Below, piece after piece: positions 19,635 to 32,060 of a stretch of 64,000 nt of DNA; position 1 is the stretch's first letter; every line of letters starts with the position of its first letter. The notes under the pieces were generated by a model, which saw nothing but the letters and a program-made list of their open reading frames with translations, had not been told where the DNA came from and ran no database searches. A program made the translations under genes and the position numbers. Origin of the DNA: Myrica gale (taxonomy: Eukaryota > Streptophyta > Magnoliopsida > Fagales > Myricaceae); assembly GCA_963930655.1 (NCBI GenBank), contig OZ005602.1, positions 2,363,501 to 2,427,500 on the forward strand, given 5' to 3'.

Positions 19635-22600
19635 CACTACAAGAAAAACCGCCTCTACCCACGGAAGCAGTCATGGCAGAAACACATAAATTTCATCGCA
19701 GAAGGCCTTCCTCCACGGAAAGACGTCGTCGAGCTCTGGTGGCTATTGAAGCGTGCATGCAGAGTTTCGCTGACGACCAAATCTTTCCGTCGGCATCCAT
19801 CAAGCTGTGCCCACTGTGGAAGACGTTGGAGGAAGTCACCGATCTCTGTCGCGGTTGGTAGGACCTCTGCCCACGGTAGCCCTTAGCTGACAATGACTAG
19901 TCATCAAGAGAGGTGAAACATTGCCAACGAGCTCCAATTCGTCAAGAGATTTGTCACCCCACTGCAGACGAGCTCCGATTCGTCAAGAGAAGTGTCACCC
20001 CAATGCGGGCGAGCTTCGATTCGTGAACAGAAGTGGGTTCATTGTTGACGAGCTTAACCCGCCACTATTTCTATATGTTTTGCCCCAACAACGACGACAG
20101 ACAATGTTTTGGTGGAGAGAAATGGTTGCCCAAGACTTCATCTTTGGTGGAGAGAAATGGTTGCCCACGACTTGCAGTGATCGTAGTTGCATTTTTTTTT
20201 TCTAATCGATCGTAGTTGCATTTCTTGTTAATTGGTGGTTTGCTTTTCAGTCAAACTTGATTGTAATTAGTTGGTCAAAGTGTTCGGCATATTTTTATTA
20301 ATTTTCTCATTTTAGTACAATTGGTTTTCGACATTTCATTTCAGTGTAATTTTTTTGCTGAGCTTCTCTATTTTTTTCCATTTAGCTCACGACATTCCTC
20401 CATTACTTCTACTTATTTCACAGATACTAAGAAAATAACAAAGCTATGAAGAAACATACGAAAGTTGCACTTATAACAGATTAATATCCATATTTATATA
20501 TATTCATATCATATTCAATAGATCTTCATCAGATTTATAAATCTGAAAAATCGAAATCAAGCTACAATTCAAATAAAACCAGATTCCATATCTAGGGGTC
20601 CAAATGTTGCGACATACCTTGATCTCCCTGAGTGCTCATCTGGGATCCAACTAGTTTGTCCATCTTTTCATCAAATGATTCAACATGTGCCATCAAACTT
20701 TGCATGTATACCCATAACTCATCGTATTTCTCATTACACACAACTATCTTACTTTTATATTGTTCTACTTGTTCAATGAGATAGGTGACATGAGATGAGC
20801 GGGAGGTCGGAGATGGCTTCGGAATGACGGAGTTCCCCAAACCCCTGACGTGTCCAGGTTTGTGACCCAGTACTTCATGAAACACTTGCTTTGCCACCTC
20901 CAAGTCAACCTTTTCAGGGTCACGAAGTGCAAATAACCTCATCATCTCTTCCTATACAATGTGGTGGAAAAAAATATGTTATAAGCTTACTATTCATGCC
21001 TAACATTTGTAGCTAACAATATAACACATGTTGTCCACTTGCATAGAGTTATTAACAGAATTTACTAAACATAAAGTTGTTATTTTCATAGCTTCACATT
21101 ATACTACTTGGCACTACGACTAAGTGATACTTACATATGTGGCCTCTGCCACCTCATTGATCAATTTTCCATCCAATCTCTGTGTGTGGGATCATTTGTA
21201 GAATTCAATCAGATTTTCCTTGCTTCAGTCTATATATAATTTCGAAGGCATTAGTTAATGTAAAATCCATATTTCTTACACTAAAACCAAGACTATAATA
21301 TTGTAACCTTCTCTGCGAACATGTTTTGTAGAGACTTTGAACCGGAAGTGTGAGGCACTTTAAGCTTCCTTCTATTGACTGAATTCGTCTTATAGACTTT
21401 CTACAAACAAAAGTTTGGATCAACATTCAAATTTTCTTGACAGGTGTCTATAATTAAAGCACTATAATGAGCATAACAATTGAGAACCCTCTCTAATTAA
21501 AGCTTCGGATGGATAGAAAAAGAGATGCAGATGTCTCTGTATTGGCACTTCGGTATCATTTCTCACTTGTTTTGGCTTTGATCCGTGTTTAAAAATGAAA
21601 AAAGGCGTTTAAACAACTAGATTTTCATGAAAGAATTTTGATAGGACTATAAGACTAATGCTGTGGAATAATAAGTGTTTTATTCGACCTAATAGATTCA
21701 TGTTGTTACCTCCTACTATAACATTTCTAGTAGCACCACAAAATTCAAATAGCAATTTTCAATACTCTCTTTCATATATTATGTTAAGTTTGAGGAACTC
21801 TATACTGACATGATGATCTTTTCATGGAAAAATTTATATTATATGTTTGAGTGCTTGATGGTGGAGGGAATATAAAAATCTTTATGCATGAACGATGCTG
21901 CCTAAATATTTGTAGCAAGTAGAAATGCAAGATTGGTTCCAAGTTTCTTATCATCCAAAGTGTCTTATCGTCCCACTAAAACATAGATATCTAATGACTT
22001 ACAGTTTAGAGAAGATGATGTTGTATATTCTGATTTGAAGTCCTCAAAAATATGAATCTATAACTCCAGAATATTCATCTATTCGAGTTTGAACAATTAT
22101 CTATGTCAACTAGTTGGATGTTTATGCTCTCTATGATAATGAAATATTTAAACAGCTAGATTGTCATGAAAAAAACCTTTAAACAGCTAGATTGTCATGA
22201 AAAATATGGCCGACAATGTTATTCACCTGGTACTCCTCCTCCCCCTATTGCTCGCACATGATCTTCCAAGTTTCTTCACGCATTTCCTTCGGAGGATTGG
22301 CCAGTGTTGCTGCTTTGGTCGAATATTTCTTATAAATATTATGTAGATCATACCTATAAGTCTTATAGTTGGATGCCAGTTTTGCTTTTATGCATTCGCG
22401 GTCCTCATATCTATCTCAATCCAATGTAAAATCTTCCTGTTCAGAAGGCAATATTGACACGATAGCAAAAAGTTTTTAAGAAAGAGTCAAGTGAAATGCA
22501 TAAATCTAATATCCAATTGCAACAGCTGTTGTGGAAGATAACGACTACTCGACAACATAAAAGTGGTATGCTAAAATCAAGACTATAATATTTGGAAACT

Positions 22601-23577
22601 ACACATTGGATATGATAATTCTCAAAAACACAAATGTTTCAATGGGTATGCTTTAATCTCAATTCAATCTATCAGTTAACTATTGTTATATTCTATTGTT
22701 CTCAATTATATATAATTCACTATGACTCGGGTATATAACTCATCCTTATCCTCCTCCGGTACTAGAGTCCAGCACTTGTGCTTCATGTCAGCAAACATTC
22801 GTACAATATAAGTCACCATTGCAGCAAGCACCAGGGCATTTCCACTGATGGTCCCCTCGCACCTGACGGTATACTTACTTGGACATGACCTATCATTCGA
22901 AGTTTTGCAAACTCTGTGCCCTTCGCCTTACCCCGATGCCGGTAACAACGACCCAACTGAGTTGTCATAGAACAACAAGATGCAGAGCCCATCAGTAATC
23001 AGTGCATACCCAGTGGGATGAATATATAATAAAGTTACAACAAATTCAAACTAATTGAAACAAGGTTCAATATGAAGTGATTGATGTAATTGAATGTCAA
23101 TCGTTTCAGAATATAGTCAGCTTGCATCAAATTTCACTTGTTTCAATGAAGATACCGCTACTGTCGAAATTGTTCCGAGACAAAATTAGCTTTTTGAACC
23201 AAAACAAATAAAGAAGTCATTTTTTTCTATGCAATAACTTAGTTATATTTTCCAGATTCAATTAAACTTCCATTGCTGATGCTTTTTGAGTTCTCTAGAA
23301 CTCACTAATTGTATACTTGTAGTCTCTAAAGTATTTGTTTGAGGCTATCAAATGTGTGGATTCAAATTGAGACTTTTAGGGTGGACAAAAACTAGGGATA
23401 ATCGTTTCTTGACGCATTTAAATGTAATTTGGTCTTGTTGTTTTGTTACCAAAAGTTGTTAGCCGAGTTTTGTTTTAGAGTCAATTAAAGAGTTTTTAAC
23501 TAATGGCATGACCCAAAAGTGGCAATAATTTGCCAATTGCTATAAGCAATTATACTCTATGGCAACCTTTTGTAGTA
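19635..23577 (-). mobile_element. CACTA (En/Spm)-like element, degenerate
   Basis: The left end CACTACAAGAAAA (19635-19647) is the classic CACTA terminus. Subterminal short repeats follow: a 41-bp unit (GAGCTCCGATTCGTCAAGAG) four times from 19929 to about 20060, and a 36-bp unit (GGTGGAGAGAAATGGTTGCC) twice near 20110-20175. The interior carries minus-strand Transposase_24-like coding remnants. The right end is uncertain: TTTTGTAGTA at about 23568-23577 may be a decayed partner. No 3-bp duplication could be confirmed. Confidence 0.55.
20592..22940 (-). pseudogene. Transposase_24 (Ptta/En/Spm)-like protein relic
   Basis: Minus-strand reading gives, from 5' to 3': SGNALVLAAMVTYIVRMFAD (about 22850-22790), ASNYKTYRYDLHNIYKKYST and LANPPKEMREETWKIMCEQ (about 22390-22245). 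A 117-codon frame at 20945-20592 follows with DPEKVDLEVAKQVFHEVLGH and GHVRGLGNSVIPKP. These match the order of the plant CACTA accessory protein family: DW...NPP...W, then the GHVRGLG block and a coiled-coil tail. Stops and frame changes separate the blocks, so it is not intact. Some gaps may be introns. Confidence 0.6.
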
Positions 23578-23627
23578 ATATTATTAAGTATCACATGCAT
23601 ATACATAGCAATCATTTTTTAAAAAAC

Positions 23628-26600
23628 AAAAATATTATAGTATACCCCATATTTATAGTATAAAATTAAAGTGCCCCTCAGGATTTAATTTTGGGTTAAT
23701 ACCCTTTTTAGTCCCTCGGTTTTGGGTCTTAGTTCATTTTGATCCCTAGGTTTCATTTTTGTTCAAAAAGTCCCTAGGTTATTTACGTTTATCGATTTAC
23801 TTCTACCGTCCAATTTCGCCTCTCCCGTCCCCAGTCAGCTAACGGTGTGACACGTCACACCCAATAATAGCGTGACACATGTTATTTTTAAAAAAAAACT
23901 CCCCGACTAAACGACAGCCACCTCAGCGCCGCACTTAACAAAATTCTTTAACCCCAAAATTTGAAAAGAAAACACAGAACGAAGACCCGACCATTAGCCG
24001 ACGGTTTCCCCCAAATCTGACCTAGAACACAACCGACGGAACATGTTAGTATTTTTAAAAAATACACCCCGATGAAACACCTTAAACAGATTTGAACCCG
24101 ATCTCTCCAGCAGTGTCGATGCTGATTCCTTCTTCAATGCAGCAGCGTCTTTGTCTCCTTTCCTCCTCCAGATGAGTACGAGAAGCACCAAGGTAAATGA
24201 GTTGTGATTTTGTTCTTCTTTCTAAAAATGGGTTGAAGTTGGAAGTTTTGAAGCTGTGGAGTTCAAAAGTTCTTCCTCAATGCATTATTCTGCATCTATA
24301 GGTCGTTTGTTGTTTGATTTCTTGTGAGAAAATCATGTGTTCGAGTTTTTTGTTTGGCCTTACTTGGTATTAGTTTTGTCGCAATGGAGTTAATGGAGTT
24401 TTGATGTGGTTATTGAAAATTATTTCTGCAGTATAACATTTGTGTTGGCTTTTGTGGACAATCGAGATTATGATGGTTTCAATAAATGGATGAAGTTTAC
24501 AAAATGAACATCTTCAAAGACAGACAACTTGACGAAAAGAGCCAAAGACTTGAAAAAAGAAGATGCAAGGAGCTTAAAGTGAAGACTCAAGACCTTAGGG
24601 TATAATCCTTGTAACTCTTTATTCACTTTTGACAAGGATTTGAATCACACACTTGCAGATCTTTCAAAACGTCTATAAACCGTTTTACCTTTTGTTAGAA
24701 AGATTAAAATATTTTTACCAACCCATTCACAAAAACACTAACGTTGATTTTTGGGTTGCCATTCCTATCTCTGGACCCTTCGACATTGATCCTCTTCACC
24801 TTAGTCCAATTGGTTGGCTTTGTGAGACACCCTGATCATGCATTTGTTGGTCCATAGGCTGTGACATTGCACGGGCAGCAAGACCGTCTCCCACCTGCAA
24901 GGTAACCAAACACGTGAAGAAGTTAATATCAATAAAACACTACATTACTAATTGCTCGCATTAAATCAGGATCCATACCCTTCTCCGCGTCCTCCTTATG
25001 TCACTATGTTGTTGGGTCCCGCCAGCAGATTTCTCTTCTCCACGTGAGGGTTCAGCTCCATCAAATTCTTCACCAGCGTCACCAACTTCACTAGGTGTGG
25101 CCTGGATATATAATTAAAATTACATGTCAAATTCAAAAAGCAAGGTACTAAAACAGATACGAAGACCAAATACAAGTGGTAAAACGAACCAAGACTAATT
25201 ACAACTGATAAAACGAACCAAGACCAATTACAAAGGTACCAAACCTGATTCTTTGGCTTTCTAACTCTCTTAGGCCATTTTTTCTTATTCGGGTTCTCAG
25301 GTTCGGGACAACGTCTTGCGTTATGGAGACCCACAACACCACAATTTCCACAAGTAACGATGTACCCACGCTGAGAGAGCTTGGTGGGGTTTTCTTTGTT
25401 CTCATCCGGTGCACGACTGAGATAAAAACTAGAAAAACACTTCAGGATTCAACATTCAGGTGCAATATTTGAATTCAAATAACGCAAGCTCATTTGCCTG
25501 CAATCTCTTCTTGTTTGTTTTTAATGCTTAACCAAAATTACAAAGTTATGGATAACATAATGTATTTTACTGAGTGGGGAAAATTTAACAATGTTAACAA
25601 AGTACAAGTTATACTCTGGAAAGAGACATGAATGCTTGCAGGGCCCCACTCAATAAAGTTCACAAGCTTCCTTTCACGCACACTTGGCAAACTTTCGTCA
25701 ACCTGATAACAAAGATGGCAATAAAGATGTTATCAAATGACAATAAAGATGCAGAACGATACAATACTTTAGGAACCACATTTTCAAAAGTTCACAAGTC
25801 AAAGCCGACAGCCTATTTTGGTCAAATAAAAGAAGAAAACAAACGAAAGAGACAACACTATGGAACATGAATCAAGTAGAACAAATAGTAAACAAACCAC
25901 ACCAATCATTAAATAACAATTTCACAACCGACATAACTCATAGTAGTGATAAATAAACTATGGGGCCACATTAACCCATACCACAACAATACGAAAGAGA
26001 CAACACTATGGGACCACAGACAGCTCGAAAACATCATAGGGACCTACCCAAAGACAAAAATATATGACAGACAAACCAAAAGGACAAATTTAAAAGTGTC
26101 TAAGTGCCTTTCGGTAGGGAAAAATGTGATAGCCCCAAAAGGAGAAGCTGTTAACTCGATGGACGATAGATGAGATTTTGGGGGAGGAGTAAATTTCGCC
26201 CTCGTCTAAAAGCTCAATCGAAATTTTGGGGGAGGAGCAGATGGGATTTTCTCGGCTGTGTTCTAGGTCAGATTTGGGGGAAACCATGGGCTAATGGTCG
26301 GGGGATACCACGGGCTAATGGTCGGGTCTTCGTTCTACGTTTTCTTTTCAATTTTTTGGGTTAAAGAATTTTGTTAAGTGCGGCGCCGAGGTGGCTGTCG
26401 TTTAGTCAGAGAGTTTTTTTTTTAAAAAATAACATGTGTCACACTTTTCAATTATAGTACATGCTTTAAACCAAAAGCGATGTGGAATAAATTAAATGCC
26501 CCTCTAAGTTAAAATTAGAACAAGAAATAAATTTTTTTTTTTAATTTTAATTATTTATTTATTTGAACTTCTCAATGTCTTTAGTAATATTTTCTTGGAG

Positions 26601-26755
26601 AGGCATTTTGGTGTCTTCCGATCTGGTTCAACGGTCGAATCAAACCGAGCAATAATTTGTGTTTTGCAATTTAAGGGGTGTAATTTGTTAATCCAACAAA
26701 TTGAAAATATTTTGATTTTACTTCATAAATATGAGGGCATACTATGATATTCCCC
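23628..26755. mobile_element. Mutator-like element with long inverted ends, partly decayed
   Basis: The outer ends AATATTATAGTATACCCCAT (left) and the reverse complement of the right end, AATATCATAGTATGCCCTCA, pair. Inside them, long inverted arms match: ACGACAGCCACCTCAGCGCC at 23912 against the reverse complement of GGCGCCGAGGTGGCTGTCGT at 26382, plus CACTTAACAAAATTCTTTAA, GAAGACCCGACCATTAGCC and TCTGACCTAGAACACA. The right arm holds about 230 extra bases. The interior carries a minus-strand zinc-knuckle coding remnant. Long inverted repeats plus this domain indicate a MULE. Confidence 0.7.
24996..25420 (-). pseudogene. MULE transposase C-terminal zinc-knuckle remnant
   Basis: Minus-strand reading near 25380-25250 gives LSQRGYIVTCGNCGVVGLHN then ARRCPEPENPNKKKWPKRVR. 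This is the C-x2-C-x5-H-x4-C knuckle found at the C-terminus of Mutator-like transposases, where the family norm is x4 before H, followed by a basic tail. No transposase core was recognised nearby. Frames before and after are broken, so it is a remnant. Confidence 0.6.
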
Positions 26756-29082
26756 GTTTTCTTTTGTGCTTTATTCAAATAGACTTTAAATCTTCAATCT
26801 CAAAAAAAGTGATAACATCATACACAACCTTGCAATGACCGGGCCAAAGAAGGTTGGTAAGGCATAACACCATCTATGAATGAATTTAGTCATGATATAT
26901 AAATGAAACTGGACATGCCCTATGGATGAAACTTAAGAGTGAAAATGCTCTTGGAATGTGTATATATATGAGATATGGTCTTTGTTTGTTTGCTTAGATC
27001 TACTAATGTCTGCATTAGAATATGAATCTTTCAAAAAAAAATTATTATGATTTGAAAACATCATTTCAAGAAACAAATATTTCAATAAAATGTTGGAGGA
27101 AATTAAATATTTACCATACCAAATGAAAGAAGCTTTTTGGCACTCTGCTCGACATGGTAATGATCATATCTATTTGGTCAATTTGTTCTTCTACCACTAA
27201 TTTTTATTGTGATTTTATCATTCTTATATATCTTCAGTGTAAGTTTGCACCTCTTTTTTATTGTAATTTTATTATTCTTACCTGCATGGTTGCATGGTCA
27301 ATTAGAAAGTTGAGCTAAAGGGAGAGGAGTGGTATCACAAAAGACAATGATGGTTCACTTTTCAAACAGAAGCTTGGACAATTACTGAGTTGGCATTCAG
27401 CTGGATTTTCTGAATATTCAACAAAATAATCAAGAGAGTGAGCCATATATTGATTAGTACGCATCACCTTCAACATTATCTCCTTCCAGAATTGTATTGA
27501 AAAACTTTAAGTGCATCATCTTGAGCAACGGCTACTCCAATACATTGAGGAAATGAAAATAATTCATCCAGCTGGACTCTTCAGAGAGAAAATAAATGAA
27601 ATCTTCGAAGGAATAGTGACGAGCTGCTTAAATATTGCGCAAAAGAAGAGTGAGTTGGAGTGAACTTATCCAACCAGATAAATAAGATTTCTTTGATGTA
27701 TAATATCTAACTCTCCCATCTGTTCCTAATTTTTCGCTTTAAATTTTTTCTTGGAAACTAAATTAATATCTATTTCTCCCACAATTAATAAAAACATTCA
27801 GCTGGACTTTTCTGAATTGATATTCAACAAAATAATCAAGAGAGTGAGACATGTATGGAGTAGTACGCTTCACCTTCAACATTATCTCCTTCCAGAATTG
27901 TATTGAAAAACTTAAAGTGCATCATCTTAAACTTATACTACAAAATACAGCTGAAAAGAGCCGAATGTATTCTCTATGGACTTAAAGTGCATCATCTTGA
28001 ACTTATATCAAATCTCATAAATTGATTATGAATCTCACAGTCACAGCGCACATTGGGGGGAATATTATAATAAGAAACTCTCTCGAAGAACAAAATCAAT
28101 GCTCTAATTAATTAATTAAAGAAGAGTGAGATGATAATATAAATAAAGAGGAAAAATACAAAGTTTATTAGTGTGATTTACTAGAAAATTAAAATCAATG
28201 CTCTAATTAATTAATTAATTAATTAAAGAAGAGTGAGATGATAATATAAATAAAGAGGAAAAATACAAAGTTTATTAGTGTGATTTACTAGAAAATTAAA
28301 TAAGTCCTTAAATTTTAAAATTTATCAAATTAGTTCCTAAATTAGTTCATCCATATGGTTTGTGATGAATTTTGATTGTTTGGGGATAGAGTATGATAAA
28401 ATTAATAATTTGGACTCTTGACTGACATTAACTCAAACTCTATAATTTAGGAGTTTACTTTCTGAAAAAGATAAAAAATAAAATAAAAACAAAAACAAAA
28501 GCATTGTTGACTACTATTGGATGGGCGCCTACTGTCTTTTTGTTGTGTTTGATTTTCTGAGAACACCTACTCAGGTTGATTGCAATCTGTCAATCCCATC
28601 TTTCGCATAAAGTATGAGATTTCAGGTTTAAACTTCTCCCTCTAGCACTACTATAGAGGGAGTTTAATGAATCAAAATTGCAAAATCTTATTTGGTTGTG
28701 AAAATGCCTACACTTGTTAATTACAAGTAAAATTGAAAGAAAGTATACTAGATGAAGAAATTTGTTTTATTTTCTCTATTATAAAAAAAAAATTTGGCAA
28801 AAATGGGCGAAGATCGTTATATTACTACAAATATCACAAATAGCATTTTGAGTCTTGACAGCTGATTACTTGACTCGAGGTTGCGAGTATTTAAGGATGT
28901 GTACGTAAAGTATTTGACCTTTCCTGTTCTATTAATATTGGATAGTCCACAATCTAGACTCTCATTTAGAGAAACAAATTTAGAATCGTACCCCTAATCA
29001 CAATTTCAAATGTGCCATAACCTATTAGACAACTCACGGTAAATTAACTATATAATTAGTAATGGCGCCATTGTTTGTTTAG
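26756..29082. other. Intergenic sequence with local tandem repeats
   Basis: No gene seen. A block of about 140 bp (TTCAACAAAATAATCAAGAG, ACCTTCAACATTATCTCCTT, CCAGAATTGTATTGAAAAAC) occurs near 27410-27540 and again near 27815-27925. A further duplicate is listed separately. Confidence 0.5.
28092..28300 (+). repeat. Tandem duplication of about 99 bp, AT-rich
   Basis: AAAATCAATGCTCTAATTAA at 28092 recurs at 28191, and both copies run through AGAAGAGTGAGATGATAATA and GTGTGATTTACTAGAAAATT. Copy 2 has two more ATTA steps. Confidence 0.85.
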
Positions 29083-29480
29083 GCCGATCGTTTCGTGTTA
29101 TATGGGTAGGAATTAGTCAAGTTTGGTAGGCTGGAAAAGATGAAAAAACAGAGACCCTAATCAGCGAATCAAAAGTTGACTCATAATTTACGTGGTGAGG
29201 GTCCAGCACCTTTGGCCACGTTCAAGAAGTACTAAAGTAGAGACCAATCCAACAAATAAAGTTGATTCCTCCAACAAAAAGCAAGAAAGATATTTTAGGC
29301 AATTGCATGTGACGTGGGGTCTGCTCTCCACTCAAAGACGCGTCCATCGGTTCCTGAGCTTTGTAGGTCCATCACTGCCCTGCTGTGCTTGGCAGCTTCC
29401 GGTTAAGAAGTATAAAGATAGCTTACAATCTGCTTTTGCTCTACTCTCCTGCGATCACCGTAAACCGATTCATTAATTAG
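29083..29480 (+). repeat. NLR upstream-region relic, copy 1
   Basis: TAGGAATTAGTCAAGTTTGG at 29106 recurs at 47798 and, with one change, at 51049. GGTGAGGGTCCAGCACCTTT at 29193 corresponds to GGTGACGGTCCAGCAGCTTC at 51154. CTTGGCAGCTTCCGGTTAAG at 29389 corresponds to CTTGGCAGCTTCCAGCTCAG at 32100. No NLR follows within 3 kb, so this is a stranded upstream fragment. The 94-codon frame inside is not a gene I can support. Confidence 0.65.
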
Positions 29481-31015
29481 AGGAAACCATTAAACCAAAG
29501 ATATTACACTCTAATGGAGCCTCCCAATCAGTAATTTTCATTTCTATTTCATTAAACCAAAGATATCTGTCAATGATGCATTTGATAATATATGTCAAGT
29601 AACATCAGCAATATGTCAATTTGTGATTCAAGCTAATGCGAAATAACTTGAAAAATAAAAAATAGCTAGCTAGCCTATATAATCCATTTTTTCTGTTATA
29701 AATATAAACTGTTATTCTAAGATATGATAGATACTTCTTGTCTTCATGCATATAACACGAAAGAGAGAGAGTGTGTGTCTTAGCAAAAACTCAGGTACAA
29801 CTCAGTCTCATTTAAAAAAAAATTTTAAAACAAGTAAAAACATATCAAATTATTGTTATTTTTTGCACTCCATTCTATATGGGGTCGTAAAATCTAGCCT
29901 ATTTTTTTACTATATCTCTATAGATTGCAGATCCATATTCTTGTCCCTTACCTTCCTACTTACCAAAACAACGAACAAAAAAACACAATATGCTTTGCAG
30001 GTGGAATATATAATATGGTATTGGACCTACAAATATCTCCAATAGTGGTGCAATTATTTCTTACTCTGTTCATCGTTTAATGGAGGAAACTAAAAGTACG
30101 TACCTGACCAGTAGTTAAGCTGTTAACAAGCGCAGCTGTGCTCACGATGTAGCAAACTTCTGCGTGTCATATCTTGTCTTAAACGAAAGTTTGTCCAGGT
30201 CCAGGTCGGCTCATGAAGTACTCAACCCAAAGCCATATTGATTGGCTTGAGTAACTTGGCAGCTACACAAGTACGTGAAATTTGATCTTCATTCGTCAAT
30301 CTTGACGGGCTCTGTCTTTAATTAAGTACTGTTGCAGGATTAAATTTTTAGTGCAAATTGTTTTTTTGGGGGGAAGGTTATCGGACTCTGTCTTTAATTA
30401 AATACTATTGCAGAGTTACTTTTTTAACTACATGCAAATTGGTTTTTGGGGGTTGCGAAGGGTGTCGGCCGACACGCTTTGCACCCCTTGCTTCCGCCCC
30501 TTGACTGATCGCCTCTGGTCAATTCAACTACCAGTTATTTAAGATATGATAAAAAAAGTGGTTTTAATTAGTCTACTAATTTTTGGAGTATTGCTCAATT
30601 CCATTTCAAAATGGTGATCACCCACAATTGTGATCACTTCTTTTTAATGCGTGACTCGACATTTTTACACTCTCACACGTTCATATTCTACATTTAATAC
30701 TGCTTTATTAATTAGAGAAACCATAAAGCCAAAGATCTTACACTCTAATGGAGCCTCCCAATCATTAATTGTTACTTTCATTTAGAAATTTATTTTTTAT
30801 TGCTATAAACTTATTACTTCATTAAACTAACAATCCCAAAAGAAGTAAGCAAGATGTTGATATATAAAGGTCAAAACAACAAGGACAAGATATTAATTTC
30901 TCATACATTGCACCAATGAAAAGAAAAGTAAGTATATCTTTTAGACTGCAAACACTAAAGGACGTGTTGTTTGTTAATAAGATGGAATATATCAACGGGC
31001 AGTATAGTATTTATT
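29481..31015. other. Intergenic sequence with NLR-A-like upstream patch
   Basis: GGTCAATTCAACTACCAGTT at 30519 is shared with the NLR-A upstream region (8679). GGAGCCTCCCAATCA with its flanks occurs twice (29516, 30750), showing a partial local duplication. A GGGGCGGA-type end lies at 30484-30503. No gene. Confidence 0.4.
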
Positions 31016-31116
31016 CATATATTTGTTCCTTTTGGCGTCGAACCCCGGAAGTACCCTCCCTAAGGGGAGGTGGTAACCACTGGGCTAACGCTCAGGGTTT
31101 ATCCATATATTTGTTC
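31016..31116 (-). mobile_element. tRNA-derived mini-SINE (75 bp) with 13-bp target duplication
   Basis: On the minus strand the 75-bp body (31103-31029) contains an A-box-like TTAGCCCAGTGGTTA and a B box GGGGTTCGACGCC, ending CCAAAAG. It is bordered by CATATATTTGTTC at 31016-31028 and 31104-31116. The body resembles the head of a plant tRNA-derived SINE. No cloverleaf was confirmed, so it is not called a tRNA gene. Confidence 0.7.
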
Positions 31117-31196
31117 ACCTCTTCAGACTTTAGATGCACACAGTTCTAGGAAAAGATAGATGTTATTTTGGAGCAACTACATTATTTCTTGGGATA

Positions 31197-31490
31197 ATGT
31201 CAGTTTAAGCTCTCAAACTATCAAGTAAATTTTAAATAGGATTCTAAACTACCGATCTTGACATATTAAGCCCTCTAATTTTTATAATTAATAAAATTGC
31301 GTCCTGAACTAAAATCTGACGGTCAAAATCGTGCCACGTGACTCATTTATAACATACATGGCACAAGTTTGATGGTTGTATTTTTTTAGGAGCCCAAATT
31401 GATGAAATTTGGTAATTTGTAGGCTCAATGTGTCAAAATTGATAGTTTAGAGCTTTATTTAAAATTTACTTAGCCGTTTAAGGACACAAA
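31197..31490. mobile_element. Foldback element with long inverted arms
   Basis: The left arm AAGTAAATTTTAAATAGGAT (near 31225) pairs with the reverse complement of the right arm (AAGTAAATTTTAAATAAAGC). CTAAACTA, GACACATT/GACATATT and the AATTT core follow in both. Non-coding; the same general class as the MITE at 16024-16439. Confidence 0.55.
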
Positions 31491-31719
31491 GTAGTTTTTT
31501 CCCTTAGTCCTTATTTATCTACAGAAATAGGTATCAATGTTCAATGAATTAGATGATGTTTCACTGGGAGAGACTGATTTTCACTTTTGTATTTCACTTT
31601 TGAGTCCGTATAGACAATCCTACGACGTTAATTTTTCAGTCATTTAGTTATTATAACATTGATTCATTTTGGTGCCTGAAAGGGAAATGTAGATGAAAGC
31701 ACTATTTGGGTATGCAAAC

Positions 31720-32060
31720 TATGGGCCACTAGTGTGACGCTTGGATAAAAGAGGCCAAAATTGGCTAATGCTGTTTGCTGACAATAGTTAACATGACTAA
31801 TCATTTGGGTATAATATTTTACCTGATCTCGTGCAAGCGGAGGCAGATCTGGCAGCGAATCTTGGTGTCCTGGAGGCGTGCAGCAGAGGAGATGTTGATT
31901 TTATCCTGGAGGATGATTTGGAGATTGTGATAATTTCCCTCTAGAGTCGAATGGCCCATTCATGAGACAATAGAGAAAATTAGGGAACCATTTAGTAGGA
32001 CGATTCATTAGAAGGCTAATAGTGTAAAGAAGAGGTGTCAATAATGTAGTGTCTCAACTT
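31720..32060 (+). pseudogene. RNase H-like (RVT_3) relic, copy 1
   Basis: In one frame the sequence reads EADLAANLGVLEACSRGDVD then FILEDDLEIVIISL before TAG. It resembles the acidic core of the RNase H-like domain found at the end of plant LINE ORF2. The later VRRGVNNV..QLAR block is recognisable only in degraded form. Copies at 45790-46330 and 50150-50650 share both the coding remnant and the preceding TTGGATAAAAGAGGCCAAAA block, so all three come from segmental duplication and not independent insertions. Confidence 0.5.

Noticed and set aside
18553..30503. A single 12-kb hAT element between the two GGCGGA-type ends
   Set aside because: The ends differ inward of the first bases and several unrelated elements with their own borders lie between them; no 8-bp duplication was found.
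31029..31103. A tRNA gene on the minus strand
   Set aside because: A- and B-box-like motifs are present, but no acceptor stem pairing or anticodon arm was confirmed, and target duplications show that it is a retroposed insertion.
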